Source: Estrella lausannensis (lineage in GTDB: Bacteria > Chlamydiota > Chlamydiia > Chlamydiales > Criblamydiaceae). From it: a stretch of 64,000 nucleotides of DNA. The DNA is taken from NCBI RefSeq assembly GCF_900000175.1, contig NZ_CWGJ01000025.1, forward strand, positions 250,396 through 314,395, written 5' to 3'. Positions 53,449 through 62,900 of this stretch are shown here, in pieces. The number at the start of each line of letters is the position of its first letter. Positions within the stretch are counted from its first letter, which is position 1. The translations under genes were made by a program, and so were the position numbers. The notes below the pieces were generated by a model. The model made no database searches, was not told the origin of the DNA, and was given only the letters and a program-made list of their open reading frames with translations.

Positions 53449-55431
53449 TTAAGTATTGCAGATCCTGAGCGTTATTGCCGGATATAAAAGGGTTGCATCG
53501 GTGGGCGTTGGCGGGGCGCTTTGCCGTGATATCACCAGAGAGAGGTTCTTTTCTCTCGTCATAAGGGCCGGTGCCAGGTGGTCTTTCCATTTTGCATGGT
53601 CGCAAAAAATTCCTTTAAGCGAGATGCAGTGGATGTTGTTGGCTTGAAAAAGCTGGCCTAGGCTCTCTTTAGTCAGCAGCCTGCAAAAATCGAGTGCCAA
53701 AGTACTCAATTGGGAGCATGACTGGGCGATCAGATCCACCTCCGAATCGCCGATTTTGTTGCAGTTTGTCAGGTAGAGCTCTTTCAGTTCGGGGAGGCTG
53801 GCAGGTATCTTCTGGATCGAATCGCCCGAGAGCTCGCTTTGCCAGGATAAATCCAGCTTTTCAAGATGAGGGTTGCTCAGGATAATGGTTCTTAAAGTGG
53901 CATCAGAGAGCTTTCCTCTTCCTGGATTGGCCACTGACAAGAAACGGAGTTTTGTTAAGTTGTCTCCCAAAGCCTGCAGGCCTGTATCCGTAAGACGGGT
54001 GCACGATTTCAGGTTCAGTACTTCAATATTGGGGCAGGAGGCAACGATCGCTGCCAAAGTGGCATCGTTGATTTTAGCCAGCTCAAGGTCTAGTTCCCTG
54101 ATACTGTGTCCGGAGAGTTCCACGATTTTAAGGAGCATCTCATCGCTGAGTACCTTGGCTTTTTTCAGTTTTAACCGGAAGGTAGTGCCTACATTGGCTG
54201 TGGCTCCTCTTTCTTGGAGCTTTGTGAAGAAGGGTTCGATCGAGGATGGCGGGGGAGGCGATGTCCAGCCCACGGTCAGTTGGGAAAAGGCGGGGGAGGT
54301 ATCTTCATCAAGGAGAGTCTCAGGGTTTTCTTCTCCCGCAGGGATAGTGAATGCGAGGCTGAGAATGCTCGGGAAGAGCTCTCTTAGATACTGCATGGAC
54401 TCAGCGTTAAGGGCGCCAACTTGCGTCAGATCCAACCCATGGATTAAAACAGAGAGAAAGGGGTGGTTGGCCAGCAGATCCTCAATTTTATTTCTGACCT
54501 CGTCATCAAAACATTTCAAAACGAGTGTGAGACCGTGGCTTTCTCTTTCCAGTTGGTAGAGAGTGCTTCGCTTGTTGATGGCTTCGATGCAGAGATCGAT
54601 CAGTTGGGGATCGAAAGCATAGGCGGTTGCCTTATCTAAAAGAGCCAGAAGGTTCTCTTCACTAAGGCTCTTGATGGATCTTTCTTTTCTTCGTATTAGA
54701 AGGGCAAGATGCTCGAATGTTTTTTCCGATATCTCTCCTAGAGTAATTTCCTGCTGTTGGGATTCTTGAAATGGGCCGGATAACAACGTGTTAAAAAAAC
54801 CGCTGACGGCAATTAAGGTGCTGCTGGTAAACGAGGATTTCTTTCCGCCCGGGCTTTTCAAAGCCACAAAAAAGTGCGCTGCTTCTTCTGACGACAGGTA
54901 CTTTTTGGCAAAACAGGAGATTTTTTCAATGGAATCGGCATAGTCGGGTTTTTTGGCAAGCGGCCCCACCTTGCTGATGATTTGCCGGATTTTTGACAAA
55001 TGCCGGTCTCTGAAAACCTCCGCAGTGTCCCCGACCTGGCACACTGTGGCCGCCGCTTGTAGCGCTAATTCGGAGGGCAACGTGGCAAACTGATTCTCCA
55101 GGCGTTTCAAAAGCTCCGGAGCATATTTTGCTATGGTGACATCGCAAAGAGCCTTGATGCGTATAATCGACGCACGCATTGTTTTGGATGTTTGAGTGTT
55201 TTCACTAAGCTGCCTGGTTCTGATCAGTTCGGCTATATTCTCCAAATTTTGGAGAGAGGCGCTCAACTGCCGGGTATCTAATACCTCGGGCGGCGATGCG
55301 GATTTGATGTTTTTCAAGACGACTGCAGCAAGCTCTTCCGGAGTATTTTCAAGGGGGGAATGGGCGTTTTCATCGCATTGTTTGTACAAAGCTTGCAAGC
55401 GTATTAAATCAAGAGAGTAAGAAGGGATCAT
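53449..55431 (-). CDS. BTB-domain and leucine-rich-repeat protein (eukaryotic-like)
   Basis: The 660-residue protein has a helical N-terminus and then a BTB/POZ-like domain at about residues 185-290. Its FFVALKS, SGFFNTLLSGPFQES and ITLGEISEKTFEHL follow the usual BTB pattern. From about 440 to 630 there are at least six F-box/AMN1-type leucine-rich repeats (CPNIEVLNLKSCTRLTDTG, LPELKELYLTNCNKIGDSE). BTB-LRR proteins act as substrate adaptors for cullin-3 ubiquitin ligases in eukaryotes, and amoeba-associated chlamydiae are known to have expanded such families. It probably acts in the host cell; no signal peptide is visible, so type III export is the likely route. Confidence 0.85.
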   Translation of the reverse strand: MIPSYSLDLIRLQALYKQCDENAHSPLENTPEELAAVVLKNIKSASPPEVLDTRQLSASLQNLENIAELIRTRQLSENTQTSKTMRASIIRIKALCDVTIAKYAPELLKRLENQFATLPSELALQAAATVCQVGDTAEVFRDRHLSKIRQIISKVGPLAKKPDYADSIEKISCFAKKYLSSEEAAHFFVALKSPGGKKSSFTSSTLIAVSGFFNTLLSGPFQESQQQEITLGEISEKTFEHLALLIRRKERSIKSLSEENLLALLDKATAYAFDPQLIDLCIEAINKRSTLYQLERESHGLTLVLKCFDDEVRNKIEDLLANHPFLSVLIHGLDLTQVGALNAESMQYLRELFPSILSLAFTIPAGEENPETLLDEDTSPAFSQLTVGWTSPPPPSSIEPFFTKLQERGATANVGTTFRLKLKKAKVLSDEMLLKIVELSGHSIRELDLELAKINDATLAAIVASCPNIEVLNLKSCTRLTDTGLQALGDNLTKLRFLSVANPGRGKLSDATLRTIILSNPHLEKLDLSWQSELSGDSIQKIPASLPELKELYLTNCNKIGDSEVDLIAQSCSQLSTLALDFCRLLTKESLGQLFQANNIHCISLKGIFCDHAKWKDHLAPALMTREKNLSLVISRQSAPPTPTDATLLYPAITLRICNT

Positions 55432-55743
55432 AATACTATTTTTTTTGTTATTAAAAATTAAATTGTATTATTAACTTTTGTAAAAGTCAATTGTAAAATT
55501 ATTTAGTTTGCTGTTTTTTTTGTCGTTTAAAGCGGATAATCTTGAAAGATTGTTTTGTTATAACGAATGCCTATCAAAAATTGGGGTTTTGGTTCTTTTG
55601 AGACTGCAAACGGATTTGGCTTCTGTCGATTTTGAACTTCTTGTCAAAGATACACTGAGAAGGCTTTGGCTTCTTTGGTGTCTTATATATAAATTATTTC
55701 AAAATGTAGTTTTGGGCGGAGAGGGCAGGCTCGTTTTCATTTT
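55432..55743. other. A+T-rich spacer, nothing recognised
   Basis: The interval is rich in T and A and carries only a short low-complexity frame (55508-55756) that overlaps the end of the next gene. The promoter of the BTB-LRR gene should lie near 55440-55500, but no clear boxes were picked. Confidence 0.4.
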
Positions 55744-56997
55744 TTATGAAAAGTAGCGGCTCACGAGGTTTACCAAGTGCGCGTGGTCTATCAGCGAGCC
55801 AACTTCCCTCGCGCCGTGCATGGAAAGCTGGGGGCATCCCAGGTCGATCAGCTCGAATCCGGATGCGGCGGCCTGAACAGGCCCGATCGTCGAACCGCAC
55901 GGAATGTCATTGCGGGAGACAAATTCCTGAAACGGAATGCCGGAGGTGAGGCACATCCGCTTGATGTGGGCGGCTAAATTACCCGATGTCGCATAGCGCA
56001 TCTTGGCGTTGTACTTAATCACCACGCCGCCACCCAGCCTGACGCCATGGCGCATGTCATGCTTCTCCGGGAAATTCGGGTGAGTGGCGTGTGCTTCGTC
56101 GATGGAAAGGCCGAAGGTGGAGTGGCGCAGCCTTGAGACCCAGTCGGAGCTGAGAGACAGTGAGAGCCTGATGCGCTCTAAAATTTCCACAAACAGCGTC
56201 GAACCAGCCCCTTCCGCAGTTTCGGATCCGATCTCTTCATGGTTCCAGAAAATGGCCATGCCAAGCGATTCGCTCTCAGGAACACCCTTCGTAAATCCTG
56301 TCAACAGGCTGAAGGCGCTGCCTAAGTTATCGATGCGCGCCGAGGCGAAGAGATCGTGGTCAAATCCGATAAGCCGAGCCCTCTCCAACGGGTAGATCAC
56401 AAGGTCGTGGGATAAGATAGGCGGCAAGGAGAAAATTTTGGAAATGCTCTCGAGCAAGTTAAACTGATCACCGAGAGAAGCCGATGCCAGCAGATAGAGG
56501 TGGTTTTCCGGGTTTAGCCCAAATCCCTTCTCATTACACTCACGGTCCAAATGGATCGCAAGATGCGGGATGATGAGAGGATAGTCGCTAAGATCAATCA
56601 GTTTAGATGTAATGATTCCATCTTGATCATAATAGACCTTGCCCGCCACGCCAAACTCGCGGTTTAAAAAAGAAGAAAGCACAGGAGATCCGTAGATTTC
56701 GGCTGCGATCAGGGCGTTCGATCCTTTGGAAAAGGAGGGTTTGGGTTTCAGCTTCAGAGTTGGGCTATCGACGTGGCAGGCGGCGAAAAGCAGTCGGGCG
56801 GGTTCTTTTTCCGGCAGCTTAAAGGCGATGACTGTCCCCCCCTTTTCGACGAAGTAACGGCCTCCATACGAGACGGTGAAAGAGTCGGCAAGGTTGAGGG
56901 GAATGTAGTTCTCAGCCGTAAGCGCTTTCTTGATTTTATCCGCAACATGCCAGGGGCTTTTTCCTTCATCCAAAAACCTGAAGAGAGCGTCTTTCAT
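55744..56997 (-). CDS. M18 family aminopeptidase
   Basis: This cytosolic metallo-aminopeptidase of family M18 (aspartyl aminopeptidase type) removes N-terminal, often acidic, residues from peptides. The first zinc ligand is in AACHVDSPTLKLKP (about residue 75). EIYGSPVLSSFLNREFGVAGKV, the glutamate pair in FWNHEEIGSETAEGAGS, and the terminal SMHGAREVGSLIDH complete the metal site. The length of 417 residues is normal. AAGGAAGG lies seven bases before the ATG. It would recycle host-derived peptides. Confidence 0.92.
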   Translation of the reverse strand: MKDALFRFLDEGKSPWHVADKIKKALTAENYIPLNLADSFTVSYGGRYFVEKGGTVIAFKLPEKEPARLLFAACHVDSPTLKLKPKPSFSKGSNALIAAEIYGSPVLSSFLNREFGVAGKVYYDQDGIITSKLIDLSDYPLIIPHLAIHLDRECNEKGFGLNPENHLYLLASASLGDQFNLLESISKIFSLPPILSHDLVIYPLERARLIGFDHDLFASARIDNLGSAFSLLTGFTKGVPESESLGMAIFWNHEEIGSETAEGAGSTLFVEILERIRLSLSLSSDWVSRLRHSTFGLSIDEAHATHPNFPEKHDMRHGVRLGGGVVIKYNAKMRYATSGNLAAHIKRMCLTSGIPFQEFVSRNDIPCGSTIGPVQAAASGFELIDLGCPQLSMHGAREVGSLIDHAHLVNLVSRYFS

Positions 56998-57090
56998 GGG
57001 AATGCCTTCCTTTAAGAGTCTGTTCCGATTGTAGCTTTTCTCTCAAGAGGGGTCAATCAATTCGAGGCTTGGGCGCCAACCTGCAATCTT

Positions 57091-58146
57091 TCACTCTTGG
57101 GGAGCTCTCTCCTGGATAAAACCAAATTTGGCGACACTTTCGGGGTAAAACGCTTGCGCTTTGGAGATTGCATCTTCAAAATCGGAACTCTCTCCATCCA
57201 CTTGCAGCATAACGGGGTTTTTTGCCCTTAGGCATTTTGCATAGGATCTGTCGTAGTAATCGAGAAGAAGTAAAACGGCTTCCCTCCATCGATCTTTCAT
57301 TGCCAGCTCGATAATGGTGCGCGTCTTAAGCCCTCCCAGTTTTTTTTGAATTCTGAGAACGGCCTCTTCAAACTGCTCAGTCGAGATGGGGCTGTAGGCG
57401 GCCAGCAGCCTGTCAATTCGCTCTTCTATGTCCCTTTCCAGGGCAAAGAGAGGTGATTTTTGCATCTGGTCATAGAGCGTATCGGGAATTTTGAGCGGTC
57501 CGATCATACGGCTCTCGTCCTCGATCCAGATGGGTTTCTCCCTGTCGAAAAGGAATAGGTTTTCGGCAAGGTAATTCTCAAATTGCTCCTGGGTTGGCGA
57601 TATTCCCATGCGGATATGGCCGAATACGCTACCGCGGTGTGAAGCGATCTCCTCGAGGTCAAGCACCTGCTCGCCCCTCTGCTTGAGCGCCTGCAGGAAA
57701 TCGGTTTTGCCCGAACCTGTTTTTCCTCCGACGACAATCAGCCGAAAAGGCGTTTCTAAGAGGTTTCTACAAAATCTTCGATAGGCTTTATACCCGCCCT
57801 TGAGGGTGAACACTTCGATTCCCAATCTGGCGACGAGGTCGGCAACGCTGCCGCTGCGCATTCCGCCTCGGAAGCAGTAGAGCTTGAGCCCTCCGCCCTT
57901 GGTAAGAGCTTCCAGCTCCTGGATCATTCCGCTCAGCTTAGGTCCCACAAATGATAGTCCCAGGTGGAACGCCGCCCTCATCCCTGCCTGCTTGTAGAGG
58001 GTTCCGACAGCACTTCGTTCCGCGTCGGAAAACAGGGGAATGTTATGGGCCCCTCTGATGTGACCGGAGAGAAACTCTAGCGGGCTTCTGACATCGGCAA
58101 GAGGGGCTTTGACTTTAAGAAAAGAAGCCGGATCGAGCGGGATCAC
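57091..58146 (-). CDS. mnmH: tRNA 2-selenouridine synthase (MnmH/SelU)
   Basis: MnmH replaces sulfur by selenium, or adds a geranyl group, at 2-thiouridine of tRNA wobble positions. An N-terminal rhodanese domain carries the catalytic Cys91 in LYCFRGGMRSG, and a P-loop (GGKTGSGKT, residues 140-148) follows. The 351-residue length is normal. GTG at 58146 overlaps the serS stop as GTGA, so translation is coupled. The last codons (ESVAKFGF) are encoded by DNA that matches the R1 repeat core. No selD or selA is in the window, so the selenium source is unknown. Confidence 0.92.
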   Translation of the reverse strand: MIPLDPASFLKVKAPLADVRSPLEFLSGHIRGAHNIPLFSDAERSAVGTLYKQAGMRAAFHLGLSFVGPKLSGMIQELEALTKGGGLKLYCFRGGMRSGSVADLVARLGIEVFTLKGGYKAYRRFCRNLLETPFRLIVVGGKTGSGKTDFLQALKQRGEQVLDLEEIASHRGSVFGHIRMGISPTQEQFENYLAENLFLFDREKPIWIEDESRMIGPLKIPDTLYDQMQKSPLFALERDIEERIDRLLAAYSPISTEQFEEAVLRIQKKLGGLKTRTIIELAMKDRWREAVLLLLDYYDRSYAKCLRAKNPVMLQVDGESSDFEDAISKAQAFYPESVAKFGFIQERAPQE

Positions 58147-59435
58147 GCATCCGATCCTTGAACCGGTCTGATCACTTCGAGTCCGCCCAGATAGCTTCTC
58201 AAAACTTCAGGCACCGTTACGCTTCCATCGCTGTTTTGGTTGTTTTCAAGCAAAGCGACCATCAGGCGGCTTGTCGCAAGCCCCGAACCATTTAGGGTGT
58301 GTACGAACTCGGGCTTATCCTTCCCTCGTCTGAATCGGATATTGGATCTTCTGGCCTGGTAGTCGGTGCAGTTTGAGATCGAGGAGACTTCATAGTAGCG
58401 GTCTTGTCCCGGCAGCCACACCTCCACGTCGATTGTTTTGGCCGAAGCAAACGACATGTCCCCGGTGACCAAGAGAGTATTGCGGTAATGGAGCTTAAGA
58501 CCCTGCAATATCTCTTCGGCGCTTTGTACCATCGATTCAAAAAGAGCCGGGCTGTCTTCCGGTTTTGAAAAGCAGAACATTTCCACTTTGTTGAATTGGT
58601 GAGTCCTGATCAGGCCTCTCTCCTGCTTTCCAGCGGCTCCTGCCTCTCTTCTGAAGCAAGGAGTGTAGGCGGCGTAGCGCAAGGGGAGCTCTTCTTCTTT
58701 GAGAATCTCATCTTGATGCAGTCCGTTCAGAGCCACTTCTGCCGTCGGAATAAGCCACAGAGGGTAGTCCTCGTCGTCGAGTTTGAATTGCTGCTGCTCG
58801 AATTTGGGAAGCTGTCCCGAACCGTACAGTGTCTCCCTTCTGACCAACAGGGGCGGCATCCACTGGGTGAAGCCGTTTTTGATGTGAATGGAGAGCATGT
58901 AGTTGATCAAAGCCCATTCAAGCTGCGCACCGATGCCTCGGTAGGCAGGCCAGCCCGCTCCCGATGCCTTGGCAGCTCTTTCAAAATCAAACAGTTTCAG
59001 CTTCTCGTTCAGTTCTAGGTGGTTTTTGAAAGGAAATTCAAATTCTCGTTTTTTGCCATATTCTTTGATGACGACATTTTCTTTGGGGTCTTGGGATATT
59101 TTGATGTCATCCATTGGAATGTTGGGAAGGCGCTCGATTTCGCTGATGAAGGCAGCTTCCAAGCTTTTGAGCTCCTCATCTTTAGTGCGGATCTGGTCGC
59201 CGATCGCTGAGACTTCATCCATCAGCGCTTTTGTGTCTTCCCCTTTGCGCTTCATCTCGCCGATTTTGGAGGAAAAGTCGTTCCGTTTGGTCTTTAACGC
59301 ATCGGTCTCAGTCTTAAGATCGCGCACTTTAGCATCGAGGGAGAGAAGAGATGCCAGACTGATGGAGGGTTCTTTGGTTTGCAATTTTTTTTCGATTGTC
59401 CCTGCGTTGGCTCTGATTTCTTTTACATCTAGCAT
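58143..59435 (-). CDS. serS: Seryl-tRNA synthetase
   Basis: This class II synthetase charges tRNA-Ser. The N-terminal coiled-coil arm (about residues 25-105) is followed by the catalytic domain, with TAEVALNGLH, motif 2 FRREAGAAGKQERGLIRTHQFNKVEMF and motif 3 NGSGLATSRLMVALLEN. The start MLDVKEIRAN at 59435 is the conserved N-terminus (430 residues); the in-frame ATG at 59447 adds four residues and has no ribosome site. In C. trachomatis serS (CT729) is next to the zntA-CT728 pair; here about 7 kb of other genes has come between them. Confidence 0.97.
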   Translation of the reverse strand: MLDVKEIRANAGTIEKKLQTKEPSISLASLLSLDAKVRDLKTETDALKTKRNDFSSKIGEMKRKGEDTKALMDEVSAIGDQIRTKDEELKSLEAAFISEIERLPNIPMDDIKISQDPKENVVIKEYGKKREFEFPFKNHLELNEKLKLFDFERAAKASGAGWPAYRGIGAQLEWALINYMLSIHIKNGFTQWMPPLLVRRETLYGSGQLPKFEQQQFKLDDEDYPLWLIPTAEVALNGLHQDEILKEEELPLRYAAYTPCFRREAGAAGKQERGLIRTHQFNKVEMFCFSKPEDSPALFESMVQSAEEILQGLKLHYRNTLLVTGDMSFASAKTIDVEVWLPGQDRYYEVSSISNCTDYQARRSNIRFRRGKDKPEFVHTLNGSGLATSRLMVALLENNQNSDGSVTVPEVLRSYLGGLEVIRPVQGSDA

Positions 59436-59984
59436 ATGCTTTCCCATGGGTATTTAAAGTCACGACTGCCTGGGAGGAGCCTCTCCTCCCTCTTCAATGA
59501 AGTCCGGTTCGGTTAGAAGAAAACCGCCCTGTTCTTCGTGGAAGAGTATAGGGATTCATATTCATGGGTTCAACTTAAATCAGAAAGAGGTTCTGGAGTC
59601 TGCTATTATTATAAATATCTTAATAAAAATTTTATGTGAGTATAAATATAATTTTGTTTTGGTTTGTTTGAGGTGTATAATTGGGAGTGTAAATTGATTG
59701 CTTTATTTATTTGTCGTTCTGGAAACCGATGCGGTTTGGGTGAAAAATAGAGCGTCTATTGAATGATCGTTACCCTGATGTGTACCCCTCTGCTTAGAGA
59801 CTGTTGACGGATTTGGGTTTCGGCGATTTTAGGACTATTTGGACCTCTTTTCGGGAGCAATAGGCGAGAGCTGATATTGCCCCCCAAAAAGGATCGAAAA
59901 GTGTTTAAATAGAGCGTCAAACTCACCAGGAACCGAATCCGTTAACAGTCTCTTAGAGAGCTCGGGTCTGCCAAGGAGGGCACT
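59436..59984. other. Spacer with long R3 palindrome
   Basis: The first 300 bases are very A+T-rich and contain nothing convincing. The remainder is the R3 palindrome (59796-59954), which ends about 30 bases before the ATG of the giant gene. A short frame at 59497-59697 lies in low-complexity DNA. Confidence 0.55.
59796..59954. repeat. R3 long palindrome (MITE-like)
   Basis: The outer arms of about 25 bases (AGAGACTGTTGACGGATTTG at the left, GAATCCGTTAACAGTCTCT at the right) pair with three mismatches. Inner segments (CTTTTCGGGAGCAATA and TATTGCCCCCCAAAAAG) also pair imperfectly, so the whole 159 bases fold on themselves. The termini match the short copy at 4593-4634. Confidence 0.8.
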
Positions 59985-62900
59985 ATGGTTCATCAGTATG
60001 GGTCAACACCCCCGCAAAGGGTCACACCCCCGAAGGGGGGCGCGCCTGGCGCCAAATCCCTTTTTAACGCGGGCAAATGCTCCATCCAGCAGTTGAACGC
60101 CCTTCTCCAGGGGCTCTCTATTCGGGAGAAGAAACAAATGATCGACTCTCTTTCCGCCGAAGAGCTTGAACTTTTGCACGAGCACATCATGCCGGGAATT
60201 TCAGACCGGGAGATCACGCGGTTTGCCTTTGACAGGAAGGTTAAGCTGTTGAAGGATAAAGTTTTGGATAAAAATGAAGACGCTCCGCTTAAGCTTGTCG
60301 ATAAAACGATCGTCCAGAAAGAGAGAGACAGGCTTGTCGAAAAGATCACTCAGCAGGCGCTGAAGACAGTCGCTGACTCCAGGGTTATCGAAGACAAAAC
60401 GCATAGTGCCGAAAGTGGAAGTAAAGAAATTGCCTCGCAAAGGACGATCGGCAAGTTCGTGCTGTCTCTGCTTAAGAAAATCGGGCGCATGTTTGCCTCT
60501 TTAGTCTCTTCCGTCCACTCATTTTTTGACCGGCACGTCTTTTCATTAATGAGAGCAAAGCCTCCCTGGGCGGAGGCAACGGAAGGGATGATCCTTTCCC
60601 AAAATTTTCATGATGTGGACATCTCCGACCTATCGAAAATAGGCGAAGACAAATACAAGGAGTGGTCGCAAAAACCGGTGAAGATGATCCATCACCTCCT
60701 GGGGATGACGATCGCCGGCACAGTCGTTAAGCAAGAGCCGCCGCCTACAACCAAAGAGGAGGAAAAAGCGAGAAAAGATAACTCTTTCCATCATGGGGGG
60801 CAAGGGCTGGTCACGACCCATATCGAGATCGAAACCATCAAACATCTTTTGGAAGAAGGTAACTTAAACGACCAAGAGCTTAGCAAAGTGGAGAGGTATT
60901 TGAGGGCCACGGAGAGGAGCTTAGCTCTAAACCAGGCGATGCGCTCTATCCGCGATGTTGATGTCAAAGAAGGGGTGAATGCCCTCGTCATGAAGGAGAA
61001 CATCGCCAGGATCTCCGATAAGCTCATGTATGAAATAAAAAATCTGCCGGAAGGCGAGCCGATTTTTATTGATATAGGCCATCTCGGCCACGCGATGCGC
61101 CTCTCGTTTGAGAAAAAAGACGGGCATATCTTCAGCACTCTCTATGATTCAAGCGGCGCCGCCGATGCCACGGAAGTGTATAACTCCACGTTCGGTATCT
61201 TAAAACTGGCCGCGCTCCAGCTGACTCAGGGACTTAGCAAAACAGGAATGCAGGTCAACTTGCCGGAGGGCGCCTTCTATGCCAGAGGGCCGGAGTATCT
61301 CCGCTCTCTGCTTCATGTCTCCTCCGAAATGGGGCGCGCTGAACAGAAGCACACCAATAAGCAGATGGCGGGAAAAGGCGGCCCGATGCTGAAGCTGAGG
61401 CAGAATATAAACAAATGGCAGAGGACTCTCAGCGTCTTTTCAAGCCTTGCTCCGGAGAGGTTGAATAAATTGGAGATGCTGCAAGAGAAGCAGGTGACGG
61501 GCAATTGCTATGCTAAAAGGCTTGCAACAAACCAGATGCATGAGATGGGTAAAGAGTTGCGGAAAAAGCTGGCTCCTCTCCTTCTGGAAAAAGAGTTTGA
61601 TCTTCTTCTTAAAGTTGCCGTCGATGACAAAAGGATCACAAAAGAGCAAAGGGATCAGATCAAGGCGATGGATAGGCGCGTTATCGGTGAGAGGGAAATG
61701 AAGCAAGCGGCCGAGAGGCTGTCCAAGATTGGAGTAGAACCGAAAACATATCAGGATTGGCTCGATATCGGAACCGTCACGTACCACAAAATCGAGAAGG
61801 AGAGGGTAATTAAACTTGAGGGAGGAGAATTTGATCGACTCACCCTCCGAGAGATTCGAAAGAAAAATGTATCGACCGGCGACATGAAGGGAGCTTTGCT
61901 GATTAACCGATACAATATCTTCAGGCAGAAAAGTCAAAAAGTGGGAATCCATGTCAGGGGAAAGCTGGTAGAGGTCGATAAGAAAACCTACATCAAGATG
62001 CTGGAGGCCAATCCTGAGGCGCTGATCAGCAAAGAGGCGACCCGGATGCTGCAGTATCTCACCTATTCCCGCACAATCGGCAAAGAAACGAAGCAAGCGG
62101 TTTTGGATCTGCAGCGCAAGCAGATCGTATTAATGAAAGGGGATGCTTCAAAAACTTTAAACGAAAAAATCGGACTTTTGCACAAGCGAATCAAGCCACT
62201 TGAACAAGAAGATGTCCGCCTCCAAAAAATGGAAGAGAGCTTCAAGAATGAGATCAGCGAACTGAAGCTGTTGAAGCTGTCGGGGCGGGACAAGAAAAGA
62301 AATGAGGAGAGGATCGCAACGCTTGCCGATTACGTTTCATTGATGCATGCGCACAGGTCCAAGCTTTATAGTGCGAAATCGGCAATCGAAGAGCAGGGAA
62401 AAAATCTTGGGGATCTCAAAAAGACTCATGAGGAGCTGCAAAAGTGCAAACACTACAAAGAGGTGTCAAGGCTGTATTATTCCATCAAGGAAGGAGCCGA
62501 TGCAGTTGAAAAGGCGCTGAGAGAGGTTGAAACACAGATCGATGCCGCACACGCTCTCTCCTCAAAGCAAATGGAGAATAAGATTCAGAGTCATATTAGC
62601 CGCTCCATACAATCAGAGATGAAAAAATGGGATGATTACCAACTGGTATTTGATCTCTCTAAAGCGGACATGCGTTCTGCCGAGCAGAAAAAGAGTCCTC
62701 CCCAACCCGGTTCTGTCACTGAAAAAATACAAACCGCCTCCTCCACCCTCGGTCACGACTTAATCCAAATGTTTGCCAAGGATGCCTTGAAGAAGGCAGA
62801 GACGGAAGCGGCTCATACGGTCTTCTCATCAAAAATAAAGGAGGAGAGGTTTTATCCCGGGATGTGGGACTTCCTTCAGCAGGTGAAGAATAATACCCGC

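Noticed and set aside
55508-55756. 82-codon plus-strand frame
   Set aside because: It lies in A+T-rich spacer, overlaps the end of the M18 gene and has no ribosome site.
59497-59697. 66-codon plus-strand frame before the giant gene
   Set aside because: It consists of low-complexity A+T-rich sequence with no usable start signal.
60003-62293. Minus-strand frames of up to 218 codons opposite the right-edge gene
   Set aside because: They are antisense to the 1,338-codon plus-strand frame, which has a strong ribosome site and no stops.
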